44,650 bases of DNA. Source: Myxococcus sp. (GTDB lineage: Bacteria > Myxococcota > Myxococcia > Myxococcales > Myxococcaceae). Positions 16,829-25,078 of the stretch are shown piece by piece; the stretch's first letter is position 1, and each line of letters begins with the position of its first letter. Both the position numbers and the translations under genes were made by a program. The stretch spans positions 1 through 44,650 of the forward strand of contig JACSRE010000158.1 of assembly GCA_014879945.1 (NCBI GenBank). Reading direction: 5' to 3'. Below the pieces are notes generated by a model. That model was not told the DNA's origin. It searched no databases and saw only the letters and a list, made by a program, of their open reading frames with translations.

Positions 16829-17958
16829 TTGGCGGTGCGAGGGGCCGACACCACCATCTCGGCGACGTCCCCGACGACCAGCTCGCGCATGGTGAAGGTG
16901 AGCACGCACGCCGAGGCCTTCGACTTCACGTCCATCACCATGCAGGCGCCGACGGGCTCGCGCGGAAACGCCTCGTCGTTCTCTTGCGGGTTGAAGTGGC
17001 GGTTGATGGGCGCGGTGTCTCCGGAGCGGAAGAAGGTGAAGGTGTTGCCGACCTTCACGCCGTCGTCGGCGCCCTTGTCGACGATGACGATGAACGACTC
17101 GCTCTGGTGGTGGGTGTAGCGCTTGGCGCCGGCGACGAGGGTCGCGCCCTTGACCTCACGATCGTTGGCGCGCGGGGCCACCGTGCGAATGACCGACTCG
17201 CCCGCGGGGCTGACCGAGTCGCCGCGGTGGATCTCGTCGACGCTGCGGGTGATCTTGATGGTGGCGATGTTCTTCTTGGAGTCCACGGCCACCACGCTGC
17301 CCTCGCCGACGATGCGGGTGAGGTAGCCGATCAGCTCGCGGCTGACGGGGTGGAAGACCTCGCCGCCGTCGCGGTAGATGACGGTCGAGTCGCCCACCTT
17401 GAGGTTCTTCTTCCCCGAGATGTCGACGTAGGCCGAGAACGGAATGGTGAGCATCTCGTTCTCTGCGAAGGAGCCGACGATGTGGGCGGTCTGCTCGAGC
17501 TCTTTGGTGGTGACGAAGCCGATCATCGCCAGGGTGACCGCGTTCTTGGGGCGGTAGCCGATCTGGCCGGCCTTGGTCACGCCCTCGCCCTCGTCGAACA
17601 CGCCCTCTTCGACGTCGGGCACCTCGGTGCCGACCTCGACCTGGGTGGGCTGCTCATCGGCGCCGTAGAAGCGCACCAGGTTGCCCGGGTAGATCCAGTG
17701 GGGGTTGGCGATGTCGGGGTTGTACGACCAGACCTTGGGCCAGTACCACGGGCTGCCGAGGAACTTCTGCGACAGATCCCACAGGGTGTCGCCGCGCTCG
17801 ACGGTGTGTGACGCGTTGGGGGCCTCGGTCGGCCTGCCAGCGGGCTCGGGGCTGACGCTGGCGGCGCCCTCCATGTTGGCCGCGCCTTCTTCTTCTTCTT
17901 GCGCGAAGGCGGTGGTGGCCAGCGTGAGGGCAGCGAGGACGACGGTCAGATGACGCAT
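16822..17958 (-). CDS. Exported LysM-domain protein
   Basis: 378 residues from ATG 17958, with AAGGAA before it and only four bases after the upstream stop. Signal peptide 1-19 (VVLAALTLATTAFA), then an acidic stretch. Residues about 50-98 are a LysM domain with HTVERGDTLWDLSQKFLG and NPHWIYPGNLVRF, which binds peptidoglycan. The remaining 270 residues are beta-rich: IGFVTTKELEQTAHIVGSF, a KVGDSTVIYRDGG segment, VAVDSKKNIATIKITRS, and VGNTFTFFRSGD. No catalytic motif is visible. It is likely a periplasmic protein that binds the cell wall, co-transcribed with the CpoB-like lipoprotein. Confidence 0.85.
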   Translation of the reverse strand: MRHLTVVLAALTLATTAFAQEEEEGAANMEGAASVSPEPAGRPTEAPNASHTVERGDTLWDLSQKFLGSPWYWPKVWSYNPDIANPHWIYPGNLVRFYGADEQPTQVEVGTEVPDVEEGVFDEGEGVTKAGQIGYRPKNAVTLAMIGFVTTKELEQTAHIVGSFAENEMLTIPFSAYVDISGKKNLKVGDSTVIYRDGGEVFHPVSRELIGYLTRIVGEGSVVAVDSKKNIATIKITRSVDEIHRGDSVSPAGESVIRTVAPRANDREVKGATLVAGAKRYTHHQSESFIVIVDKGADDGVKVGNTFTFFRSGDTAPINRHFNPQENDEAFPREPVGACMVMDVKSKASACVLTFTMRELVVGDVAEMVVSAPRTANR

Positions 17959-17962
17959 GGGT

Positions 17963-18790
17963 TCATTCCTTCTTTGACGCGGAGGCGAGGCGAGACTGGG
18001 CGAGGGTGGCGGCCTGGGTGCCCGGGTAGGTGGCGACGATCTTCTCCCAGGTCGCGCGCGCGTCGGCCTGGCGGTTGAGGCGGGAGCGGCACTCGGCGAG
18101 CTTCACCAGCGAGTCGAGGGTCGCGTCGCCGGCGGGGTACTGCCGAATGGCCTGCTCGAGCAGGGTCTCGGCGTCCTTGAACTCGCGCAGCGCCATCAGG
18201 CCCACCGCGGCGTAGAACAGCGCGTTGTCGGCGCGGGGGTGTTTGGGCCAATCGCGCGCGAACTGCTGCAGCAGCGCGACGCCGCCTTCGGAGTTGCCGG
18301 TCTTCAGCGCGTCGACGCCCTGAAGGTACTGCTGCTCGAGCGCGGCGACCTCGACGGCGTCAGGCGGCTCGGGCGCGGCGTCGACGGCGGGCGCAAGCTC
18401 GTCGACGATGGCGACCGGCGGCTCGACGACCTCGACCTCGGTGGCCAGGCGCGGCGGCGCCTCTTTCTTCGGCTTGAGCTTCACCACCGTCAGGCTGGGG
18501 ACCTCGTCGCGAGGCGCCGACGTGGGGGCCGCAGCCACCGCCATGGCCGCTCCCGCGCTCGGAGGCGCGCTGGCGGCCTTTCGTGGCCCCTTGAGCTCGG
18601 CCTCGACCTTCTCGAGCCTCGCCTCGATGCGCGCGTTCTCGGCCCGCAGCGCGCGCAGCGACGAGAGCAGCTCGGTGTGCTCGGCGCGTGAGACCTGATC
18701 AGTCGCGCACGCGCAGAGCGCGGCGGACAAGGTGGCGAGGAGGAGTCGAATGGCTTTCAAAGTGTACGGACCGCGCTCTCCGAGGGTCAA
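17963..18790 (-). CDS. CpoB/YbgF-like TPR lipoprotein
   Basis: 275 residues from TTG 18790; a TTG at 18760 is an alternative start. The signal ends LCAC, giving a lipid-attachment Cys at residue 28. Residues about 30-65 are a coiled coil (LLSSLRALRAENARIEARLEKVEAEL), followed by an Ala/Pro/Val-rich linker. The C-terminal 120 residues are TPR units (YLQGVDALKTGNSEGGVALLQQFARDWPKHPRADNAL and following). This layout, coiled coil then TPR, is that of CpoB/YbgF, which links Tol-Pal to cell-wall synthesis; no tol genes are here. It is 20 bases after pgeF and four bases before the LysM gene. Confidence 0.75.
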   Translation of the reverse strand: MTLGERGPYTLKAIRLLLATLSAALCACATDQVSRAEHTELLSSLRALRAENARIEARLEKVEAELKGPRKAASAPPSAGAAMAVAAAPTSAPRDEVPSLTVVKLKPKKEAPPRLATEVEVVEPPVAIVDELAPAVDAAPEPPDAVEVAALEQQYLQGVDALKTGNSEGGVALLQQFARDWPKHPRADNALFYAAVGLMALREFKDAETLLEQAIRQYPAGDATLDSLVKLAECRSRLNRQADARATWEKIVATYPGTQAATLAQSRLASASKKE

Positions 18791-18810
18791 GAAATCGCCC
18801 CGCGCGACTG

Positions 18811-19611
18811 CTACAGCGATGTGTCACGCCCACACTGGATCAGCGAGAGCTGCCGGCCCGTCACCCCCCGCTCGCGGCGGTGCGAGAAGAATCGGTCGTC
18901 GCAGTGGGTGCAGTGCGGCAGCGCGTCCACGTGGCTGGCCGGCACGCCCGCCCGCGAGAGCGACCGGCCGACGGCCCAGGCGAGATCGAGGTGCACCCGG
19001 GCTCTTCCGGGCTGCGCCTTGACGACGCCCGAGCCAAAGGCCGCCGAGAACCTCTCGGGAAGATCTCCATCGACCTCGAAGCAGCAGGCCTGAATGCAGG
19101 GCCCGATGGCCACGCGGAGCTCCTTCACGTCAGCCCCGTGCTCGACCAGCCGCTCGAGGGCCCGCAGCACGATCTCGCCGATGACGCCGCGCCACCCGGC
19201 GTGCACCGCGGCGACCAGGCCGGTCTTGCGGTCCTCGATCAGAATGGGAAGACAGTCGGCGGTGCGCACGCCGACGAGGAGGCCGCGAGCGCCGGTGAAG
19301 ACCGCGTCACCTTCTCCCAGCACGCCCTGCCCTGCCGCGGTCGCCTCGAGCACCGCGGTGCCGTGCACCTGGTGAGCGGTGACGAGCTGCTCGGGGTCGC
19401 GCCCGAAGGCCGCGGTCAGCCGCGCCAGGTTCTGCGCCACCGACGCCGGCGCGTCGCCCACGCTGGCTGAGGTGTTCAACGACGCGAACGGCCCGCCCGA
19501 TACGCCCCCCTCGCGCGTGGGGAACCCGTGCGGCGCCTCGATCAGCCGGGAGCGGATCAGCACGGGGGTCGTCGAGGGGCGCGGCGCCACGCCCGCCACC
19601 GTATCCCACAT
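18811..19611 (-). CDS. pgeF: PgeF/YfiH-family (multicopper polyphenol oxidase-like) protein
   Basis: 266 residues from ATG 19611; a GTG at 19626 is an alternative. Family motifs are clear: FPTREGGVS near the N-terminus, LVTAHQVHGTAVL with a ligand His, GVRTADCLPILI, AAVHAGWRG and GPCIQACCFEV. The Cys and two His that bind zinc in this fold are present. E. coli YfiH (PgeF) hydrolyses wrong UDP-MurNAc-L-Ser precursors; relatives have purine nucleoside activity. It is first of a probable pgeF - cpoB-like - LysM operon, so a cell-wall role fits. Its start is 57 bases from the divergent diguanylate cyclase. Confidence 0.9.
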   Translation of the reverse strand: MWDTVAGVAPRPSTTPVLIRSRLIEAPHGFPTREGGVSGGPFASLNTSASVGDAPASVAQNLARLTAAFGRDPEQLVTAHQVHGTAVLEATAAGQGVLGEGDAVFTGARGLLVGVRTADCLPILIEDRKTGLVAAVHAGWRGVIGEIVLRALERLVEHGADVKELRVAIGPCIQACCFEVDGDLPERFSAAFGSGVVKAQPGRARVHLDLAWAVGRSLSRAGVPASHVDALPHCTHCDDRFFSHRRERGVTGRQLSLIQCGRDTSL

Positions 19612-19668
19612 CGGTGCTGCTCTCACCTTGACGACTCACCCCAGAAGCGAGACGCACCCTGCCGTGAG

Positions 19669-21639
19669 GTGCTCACCCTGAGATCGATCGGCCGCAAGCT
19701 CTTCGTCGCGATCGCCCTGCCCACGGCGCTGGTGGCGCTGCTCGGGGTCGGGCTCGTCTGGCGGCAGACCGATCTCGCGGTGCGCGACGAGAGCCGGCGG
19801 CAGGCGCTGGGGCTGGCCGAGTTCATCGCGACCAGCTTCGGCACGGTCGAGAAGTCGCCCCCGGGCACCACGCCCCGGGTCGCCCACCGGAGCGTCACCG
19901 CCATCGTGCGCAGCGACTGGTCGGGCCTCAAGGTCGCCAGCGACATTCGCATCGTCGACGGCAAGGGCCAGGTGCGGTGGTCGCGGCGCATCGAAGAGGA
20001 GGACAAGCCCTTCGCCGACGCGCAGCGCCTCTCGAGCATCAAAGAGGGGCAGGCGGTGTTCGCGGCGCCGTCGTTCCTCTGGCCGTGGGGCAGCGGCGGC
20101 GGCGGCGAGGTGCTCTACCCGCTCGGCGGGGTCTCGTGTGGCGGGTGTCACACTGGCGAGGCGACGCTGCGCACCGGCGTGCTCCAGCTCACCGTCGAGG
20201 AGCCCAAGCTGCGGCGCCACGTCTCCGAGGTGTTCTCGAGCGCCATGTGGAGCGTGGTGATCTTCACCCTGGCCCTCGCGGCCGCGGTGGCGCTGTCGCT
20301 GCGGCTCTTGCTGACCCAGAAGCTCAAGCGGCTGGCGCGGGTGATGAAGCGGGCCGAGGGCGGCGAGCTGGTGGTGCGGGCGCCCGACCTTGGCGCCGAC
20401 GAGATCGGCTCGCTCGCCAGATCGTTCAACTCGATGCTCGAGAAGCTGACCGAGCTGAAGGTGAGCGAGATCGACGCCCAGCGCGATCTCGACCACGCGC
20501 GCGCCGAGCTGCAGCTGAAGACCGAGCTGGGGGCCGCCAACACGCGCCTGGCGGTGCGCGTCGACGAGCTCGAGGTGCTCTTCGAGATCGGCCGCACCAT
20601 CGCCTCGACGCTCGAGCTCGACGAGGTGCTCTCGCGCATCGCGTCGCTGCTGCCGACGCGCCTGAAGGTGGACCGCTCGTCGGTGATGCTGCTCAACCGC
20701 GACGGCAAGCTCGAGGTGCTCAAGGCGTTCCCTCCCAACGAAGGCAGCGAGGGCCTGCTCTTCGAGGTGGGCGAGGGCATCGCCGGCCACGCGGCCAGCA
20801 CCCGCAAGTCGGTGTACGTGCCCGACCTCGAGAAGGAGCAGCGGTTCAAGCTCCTGGGTGACGGCGTGCGGCGCGGCCGAGGCTGCCTGCTGTCGATCCC
20901 CATGCTGCACGGGAGCGAGCTGCTGGGCGTGCTCAACTTCGAGCGCGCGCAGAAGGCCGACTTCGATCGCGAAGAGATCGAGTACTTCACCGCCGTCGCC
21001 GATCAGACCGCCATCGCGGTGCAGAACGCGCGGCTGCACGCGCAGACGGTCGAGCTGTCGATGACCGACGCGCTCACCGGCGTGCCGAACCGGCGGCACC
21101 TGTTCCAGCAGCTCGAGGCCGAGGTGAACCGCGCCAGGCGGTACGGCACCCCGGTGTCGCTGGTGATGATCGACATCGATCACTTCAAGCACCTCAACGA
21201 CGCGGCCGGCCACGCGGCGGGCGACGCGGCGCTCAGGGAAGTGACCAACGCGCTCAAGCCGATCGTGCGCAAGGTTGACACCCTGGGGCGCTACGGCGGC
21301 GAGGAGTTCGTGGTGCTGCTGCCGCAGGTCGGGCGCGAAGAGGCGCTCGAGGTGGCCGAGAAGCTGCGGCGGGCCGTGGAAGAGACGCCCTTCGAGCACG
21401 GGGCCGTGCAGCCCGGCGGCAAGGTGACCATCTCGGTCGGGGTGGCGACGCTGCCGACCGACGCCACCGAGCAGGCCCGGCTCGTCGACGCGGCAGACTC
21501 GGCGCTCTACGCCTCGAAGCGCGGCGGCCGAAACCGCGTCACGGGGTTCTCGCCGGGCATGGAGCAGCACCCGGGCCGCGAGCGGGGGCCGTTCGCGCAG
21601 AAGCGGCGCACCGGAGAGATCCCCGTGGTGAAGGCCTGA
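19669..21639 (+). CDS. Diguanylate cyclase with periplasmic heme-c motif, HAMP and GAF
   Basis: 656 residues from GTG 19669. A membrane segment (about 9-31) leads to a periplasmic domain of about 160 residues containing Cys157-Gly-Gly-Cys160-His161, a c-type heme attachment site. A second membrane segment (about 192-212) is followed by HAMP (about 213-265), a coiled coil, GAF (about 300-460) and GGDEF. The active site reads RYGGEEF, and RKVD five residues before GGEEF is an intact inhibitory I-site, so it should make c-di-GMP with product inhibition. The heme could sense redox state or a gas. The gene stands alone between divergent pgeF and convergent rlmE. Confidence 0.9.
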   Translation: MLTLRSIGRKLFVAIALPTALVALLGVGLVWRQTDLAVRDESRRQALGLAEFIATSFGTVEKSPPGTTPRVAHRSVTAIVRSDWSGLKVASDIRIVDGKGQVRWSRRIEEEDKPFADAQRLSSIKEGQAVFAAPSFLWPWGSGGGGEVLYPLGGVSCGGCHTGEATLRTGVLQLTVEEPKLRRHVSEVFSSAMWSVVIFTLALAAAVALSLRLLLTQKLKRLARVMKRAEGGELVVRAPDLGADEIGSLARSFNSMLEKLTELKVSEIDAQRDLDHARAELQLKTELGAANTRLAVRVDELEVLFEIGRTIASTLELDEVLSRIASLLPTRLKVDRSSVMLLNRDGKLEVLKAFPPNEGSEGLLFEVGEGIAGHAASTRKSVYVPDLEKEQRFKLLGDGVRRGRGCLLSIPMLHGSELLGVLNFERAQKADFDREEIEYFTAVADQTAIAVQNARLHAQTVELSMTDALTGVPNRRHLFQQLEAEVNRARRYGTPVSLVMIDIDHFKHLNDAAGHAAGDAALREVTNALKPIVRKVDTLGRYGGEEFVVLLPQVGREEALEVAEKLRRAVEETPFEHGAVQPGGKVTISVGVATLPTDATEQARLVDAADSALYASKRGGRNRVTGFSPGMEQHPGRERGPFAQKRRTGEIPVVKA

Positions 21640-21645
21640 GCCTTC
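21630..21645. terminator. Hairpin between convergent genes
   Basis: A perfect 6-bp stem, GAAGGC paired with GCCTTC around the loop CTGA, which contains part of the cyclase stop. The stem serves both strands and separates the convergent cyclase and rlmE. No strong T tract on either side. Confidence 0.4.
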
Positions 21646-21646
21646 G

Positions 21647-22246
21647 TCAGAGGCGGTCGAGGCCGACCAGGTAGATCTCCATCGAGCCGCCGCGCGTGGC
21701 CTCGGGGCGCACCACCTTCACCTCGCGGAACAGCTTGCGGAGCTCTGCGCGGAACGCCTCGAAGTCGCGGCCCATGAAGAGCTTGGCCACGAAGTGCCCA
21801 CCGGCACGGCCGCGCGTCGCCGACACCTCGAGCGCCTTGCCGGCCAGGGCGATCGAGCGGGCCTCGTCCACGTCCTTGATGCCCGTCGTCTTGGGCGCGA
21901 GGTCCGACACCACCACGTCGAAGGCGCCCCGGTGCAGCGCCAGCAGCAGCGCGTCGAAGTCGTCGGCCAGCACGTCGGCGACGGCCGTCTTCACGTTGGG
22001 GCGGTTGAGCGGGCGAATGGGCACCAGGTCAACGCCCACCACGGTGCCCTTCGGGCCCACCTCGTCGAGGAGGATCTGCAGGAACCCGCCGGGCGCCGCG
22101 CCCATGTCGAGCACCGTCTGGCCCTTCTCGAAGATGCGAAAGCGCCGGGCGATCTCGTCGATCTTGAATGCCGACCGCGCGCGCAGCCCCTCTGCCTTCG
22201 CCTGTTTGAAGAAGCGATCTTTGGGCTGGTACGGCCGGTTCGCCAT
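21647..22246 (-). CDS. rlmE: 23S rRNA 2'-O-methyltransferase RlmE (FtsJ)
   Basis: 199 residues, the usual length. The SAM site is VLDMGAAPGGFLQ, and the K-D-K-E catalytic tetrad can be seen: Lys28 in RSAFKIDEI, Asp in SDLAPKTTG (about 114), Lys in FVAKLFMG (about 155) and Glu190 in SMEIYLV. RlmE methylates U2552 of 23S rRNA (E. coli numbering). ATG 22246 is four bases after the stop of the upstream secreted-protein gene, so the two are probably co-transcribed. Confidence 0.95.
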   Translation of the reverse strand: MANRPYQPKDRFFKQAKAEGLRARSAFKIDEIARRFRIFEKGQTVLDMGAAPGGFLQILLDEVGPKGTVVGVDLVPIRPLNRPNVKTAVADVLADDFDALLLALHRGAFDVVVSDLAPKTTGIKDVDEARSIALAGKALEVSATRGRAGGHFVAKLFMGRDFEAFRAELRKLFREVKVVRPEATRGGSMEIYLVGLDRL

Positions 22247-22249
22247 CGG

Positions 22250-22903
22250 TCAGTGCTGCGCCGTCGGCGCGCCGCTCTCGGCCGAGAGATCGTCGCCGTT
22301 GGTGACGCTCTTCACCTTCTCGAAGAGCTTCAAGTAGCGGGTCTCGGCGAAGTCCTTCACCTTGTCGGCGTTGATGCGGCGGGCGCCCGACGCGCTGATG
22401 AGCGCCTGGAACACGCGGTTCTTCTGCGCGGCCTTGTCGTTGGCGTACACGGTGACGGTCGAGGCGATGGGGCACACGTTGGCGACCGACACCGCGGCGG
22501 TGCAGGCCTGCACCCACAGGTCCTTCGTCTCTTCGTTGAACCACTGCACGTAGATGACGGCGTGGGGCGCGTCGGTGTCGACCTCGACGCGGCCCAGCGA
22601 GTCCTTCAGCTCGGTGCCGGCGAGGGCCTCTTTCACGTTGGCCTCGCAGCGGGCCTTCACGTCACCGGCGGCCTCGCCGCGCTCCATCGCCTTCTCGAGC
22701 TCCTTGAGCTTGAACTTCGCGTCCTTCGCGATCGCCGACAGGCGCACCTCGGGCTTCATGGCCTGCACGCGCGGATCTTCGAGCGCGAGCTTGGTGTGCT
22801 TGAACATGCGGAACTCGTCTTCGGTGAGCTCGATCTTCTCGTTCGCGTGAGTGACGGACGGCAGCAGGGAAACGGCGGCGACGACGGAGAGCAACAGGCG
22901 CAT
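22250..22903 (-). CDS. Secreted protein of unknown function (217 aa)
   Basis: Starts at ATG 22903 with GGAGG 12 bases upstream; longer in-frame readings would run into the divergent zinc-ribbon gene. Residues 1-20 are a signal peptide (MRLLLSVVAAVSLLPSVTHA). The mature chain is helical and charged at first (LTEDEFRMFKHTKLALED), with three Cys (in ARCEA, QACTA and ANVCP) and a VIYVQWFNEETKDLWVQAC segment. Gene order with rlmE suggests shared transcription but not shared function. Not recognised. Confidence 0.75.
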   Translation of the reverse strand: MRLLLSVVAAVSLLPSVTHANEKIELTEDEFRMFKHTKLALEDPRVQAMKPEVRLSAIAKDAKFKLKELEKAMERGEAAGDVKARCEANVKEALAGTELKDSLGRVEVDTDAPHAVIYVQWFNEETKDLWVQACTAAVSVANVCPIASTVTVYANDKAAQKNRVFQALISASGARRINADKVKDFAETRYLKLFEKVKSVTNGDDLSAESGAPTAQH

Positions 22904-22931
22904 CGGCAAAAGACCTCCAAACGGGAGCTGC

Positions 22932-22939
22932 GATATAAC
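22932..22939. promoter_or_regulatory. AT-rich divergent promoter patch
   Basis: GATATAAC in a very GC-rich 42-base gap between divergent genes. On the plus strand TATAAC (22934-22939) ends six bases before the ATG at 22946, so transcription could start at that A and give a leaderless mRNA. On the minus strand TATATC (22937-22932) could serve the secreted-protein gene. No clear -35 on either side. Confidence 0.4.
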
Positions 22940-22945
22940 CGACTC

Positions 22946-23233
22946 ATGGCTGGCTGTGGGAAGTGCGGAGCGAAGCTGGACCTCGGAATCGCGGCCGTCG
23001 GCCGGCGCGACGTCTGCCCGAGCTGTGGTGCCGAACTGCACGCCTGTCTGCATTGCCGGCACTACGACGAGCACGTCGCCAAGGAATGCAAAGAACCTTT
23101 CGCCGAGGTGCCGTCGGACAAAGAATCCGCGAACTTCTGCGACCTCTACCAGATCGGTGACGGGACCGACCGCGGCGGCAAGGCCTCAAAGACCGAGGCG
23201 CTGTCGGCGGCGGAGGCCCTGTTCAAGAAGTAG
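22946..23233 (+). CDS. Zinc-ribbon protein (95 aa)
   Basis: A small Cys-rich protein: CGKCG near the N-terminus and CPSCG at about 28-32 make one zinc ribbon, and LHACLHCRHYD, KECKEP and NFCDLY supply a second Cys cluster. The pattern CLHCRHYD...DKESANFCD is one I recognise from small proteins of many Deltaproteobacteria/Myxococcota, function unknown. No Shine-Dalgarno sequence lies close to the ATG. The last 48 bases overlap the 3' end of the convergent M6-type protease gene. Confidence 0.85.
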   Translation: MAGCGKCGAKLDLGIAAVGRRDVCPSCGAELHACLHCRHYDEHVAKECKEPFAEVPSDKESANFCDLYQIGDGTDRGGKASKTEALSAAEALFKK

Positions 23234-24727
23234 CAGGCCCAGCAGCCCCAGCGGGCCCGTCGGCAGCGCCGCGCAGCCAGTCCGCGGGGCCTCGCCGCAC
23301 CGCACCGGCGCACAGGCCTCTCCCTCGGGGCACAACCGCTCCTCGCACTGGCCCGAGGCGGGCGCGTCGAGCGTCACCTCGATCGAGCCGTCGTCGAGCA
23401 ACCGCACGTCGTTGAGCGCGAAGCCCGACGGCTGGCCCGAGTAGAAGTTGGTCGCGTTGACGGGGTTCGTCTTGCTCCGCACCGAGCTCGACGGATCGGA
23501 GAGGATGAAGTCGCCCGGCAAGAAGAGATCATCGGCCGCGTTGAAGCGCCGGTTGTTCTCGAGATCGAACGCGCCGTCGGCCTGCACCAGCCGCACGTAG
23601 GGGTGCCAGGCGTCGCAGTTCACGCAGTCGAGGATGCGGTTGACGAAGTCGCCCTCCTTCGCGCCCAGCTTGGGGAAGCTGCCCTGGGTGGTGACGCTCC
23701 GCACGTCGCGGTCGACGTGAAAGACCGCGAGCCCGCGCACCGGCAGGTGTCGATCGAACGCGCCAGGGCCCCGGTTCTCGACCAGGAAGTACTGGTCGCC
23801 GATGCCGACGCGCGCCACCTCACCGCTGGTCTCGACGGGCTTGAGGGTCAGCCGCTGCCGGCCCTGCACCTGAACCCAGTTGGCCCACCGCAGCCGCCAG
23901 CGCGTCTCGGCGTCGGGGAGCACGATCTTCGGGTCGTAGCTCCACGCGCCCATCACCGAGAGCTGGAGGCCGCCGTAGTTTCCGGCCTCGTCGTAGAGAT
24001 CGGTCAGCCCCAGCAGGTGACCGAACTCGTGCACCATCACGAAGACGTCGGCGTCACCGGCGACGGCGAAGTGGCCGATGCGAACCCCGTCGACGACCAG
24101 CGGGCCTGAGGTGCCGCCGCTCAAGTTGTCGCCCCGGTTGAAGTACGCGAAGGGAAACGCGATGCCGCCGAAGGGCACGTTGGTGAGGAACATCACGCCG
24201 TCGGCCCAGCGATCGGCAACCCCCGCGCGCCCGTTCACGTCGAACGCGGTGAAGTCCACCCCCGCCTCGTCGGTCTTGCGCACGGCCTCGCGGAGCAGGT
24301 CGATGCCGGCGGCGAAGGCGTTGATGTCGCCTCGCGCGACGCTGCAGGTGGGAAACTGCGCGGCCGGCAGCGGACAGGCGTCGTAGCCGATGGTGGGCCC
24401 GACGGTGACCCGGGGCCGGTAGCGCCCGAGGCTGGCCACCTCGTAGTACCGGACGAAGCCGTTCTCGTCGTCGGGCGAGAAGAAGCGCTCCAGCCGCGCG
24501 CGATCGAGCGGAGGAAAGCCCTTCACCTCGACGGGGATGAGCAAGAGCCGCGCGTCGCCGAGCGACGGCGCCTTTCGCGGCCCCACGTCGTCGCGCTGGG
24601 CGAAGTGATCCATGTAGTCGGCGCCCGCCAGCGCCGGCAGGAGGAGCAGCACCAGGACACCGAGACGACCGAGCACGAGCCCGGGTCTGACACGCAGCAG
24701 AAACCCGAGCAAGCCGCCGCGGCCCAC
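23186..24727 (-). CDS. M6-type secreted metalloprotease with MYXO-CTERM-like tail
   Basis: 513 residues from GTG 24727, preceded by GGGAG at six bases. The N-terminal signal has a long n-region, then VLGRLGVLVLLLLPALAGA. His233-Glu-Phe-Gly-His237 followed by LLGLTDLYDE is the immune-inhibitor-A (M6) zinc signature, and SVMGAWSY follows as in that family. The C-terminus has Cys-rich GQCEERLCPEGEACAPVRCGE and then Cys485, a hydrophobic run (LPTGPLGLLGLLLL) and an RRRQR cluster. That matches the Cys - hydrophobic - Arg plan of MYXO-CTERM surface-anchoring tails. It is probably a cell-surface protease. Its 3' end overlaps the zinc-ribbon gene by 48 bases. Confidence 0.85.
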   Translation of the reverse strand: MGRGGLLGFLLRVRPGLVLGRLGVLVLLLLPALAGADYMDHFAQRDDVGPRKAPSLGDARLLLIPVEVKGFPPLDRARLERFFSPDDENGFVRYYEVASLGRYRPRVTVGPTIGYDACPLPAAQFPTCSVARGDINAFAAGIDLLREAVRKTDEAGVDFTAFDVNGRAGVADRWADGVMFLTNVPFGGIAFPFAYFNRGDNLSGGTSGPLVVDGVRIGHFAVAGDADVFVMVHEFGHLLGLTDLYDEAGNYGGLQLSVMGAWSYDPKIVLPDAETRWRLRWANWVQVQGRQRLTLKPVETSGEVARVGIGDQYFLVENRGPGAFDRHLPVRGLAVFHVDRDVRSVTTQGSFPKLGAKEGDFVNRILDCVNCDAWHPYVRLVQADGAFDLENNRRFNAADDLFLPGDFILSDPSSSVRSKTNPVNATNFYSGQPSGFALNDVRLLDDGSIEVTLDAPASGQCEERLCPEGEACAPVRCGEAPRTGCAALPTGPLGLLGLLLLEQGLRRRQRLGL

Positions 24728-24742
24728 GTCAGACTCCCGCCG

Positions 24743-25078
24743 ATGCCACTGCCGAAAGAGCTCACGGTGATCGAGGTCAAAGCGTGGCTCGACGACCCGA
24801 CCCGCCCACCGCCCCTGATGCTCGACGTGCGCGACCACCAGGAGTGGAGCCACGTTCGCCTCGCCCGCGCCGTGCACGCGCCGCTCGGCGATCTCGAAGA
24901 CGAGCACGGTGAGCTCGAGCGCTTCAAAGGGCAGCCGATCGTCGTGTACTGCCACCACGGGGTGCGCTCGCTCTACGGCGCCGAGTACCTGCGCACGCTC
25001 GGGCACGACGCGACCTCGATGCGCGGCGGCATCGACGCGTGGGCGCGGCAGATCGACCCGACCCTCGCGCGGTACTGA
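24743..25078 (+). CDS. Single-domain rhodanese
   Basis: 111 residues, a full single rhodanese domain. LMLDVRDHQEWSHVRLARAVHAPLGDL is the N-terminal half, and VVYCHHGVRS carries the active-site Cys and loop; MRGGIDAWA is the usual C-terminal motif. Rhodaneses carry sulfur as a Cys persulfide. The acceptor is unknown. There is no good Shine-Dalgarno before the ATG. It starts 15 bases from the divergent protease GTG and ends against the convergent kinase stop with no gap. Confidence 0.92.
   Translation: MPLPKELTVIEVKAWLDDPTRPPPLMLDVRDHQEWSHVRLARAVHAPLGDLEDEHGELERFKGQPIVVYCHHGVRSLYGAEYLRTLGHDATSMRGGIDAWARQIDPTLARY

Noticed and set aside
18761-18790. TTGACC with 18-bp spacer and TACACT, a promoter-like pair
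   Set aside because: It lies across the start of the CpoB-like gene; transcription from it would begin after every good start codon, so it is probably chance.
19636-21570. Minus-strand open frame of 644 codons opposite the diguanylate cyclase
   Set aside because: The plus frame carries clear HAMP, GAF and GGDEF motifs; this one is His/Arg/Leu-rich noise.
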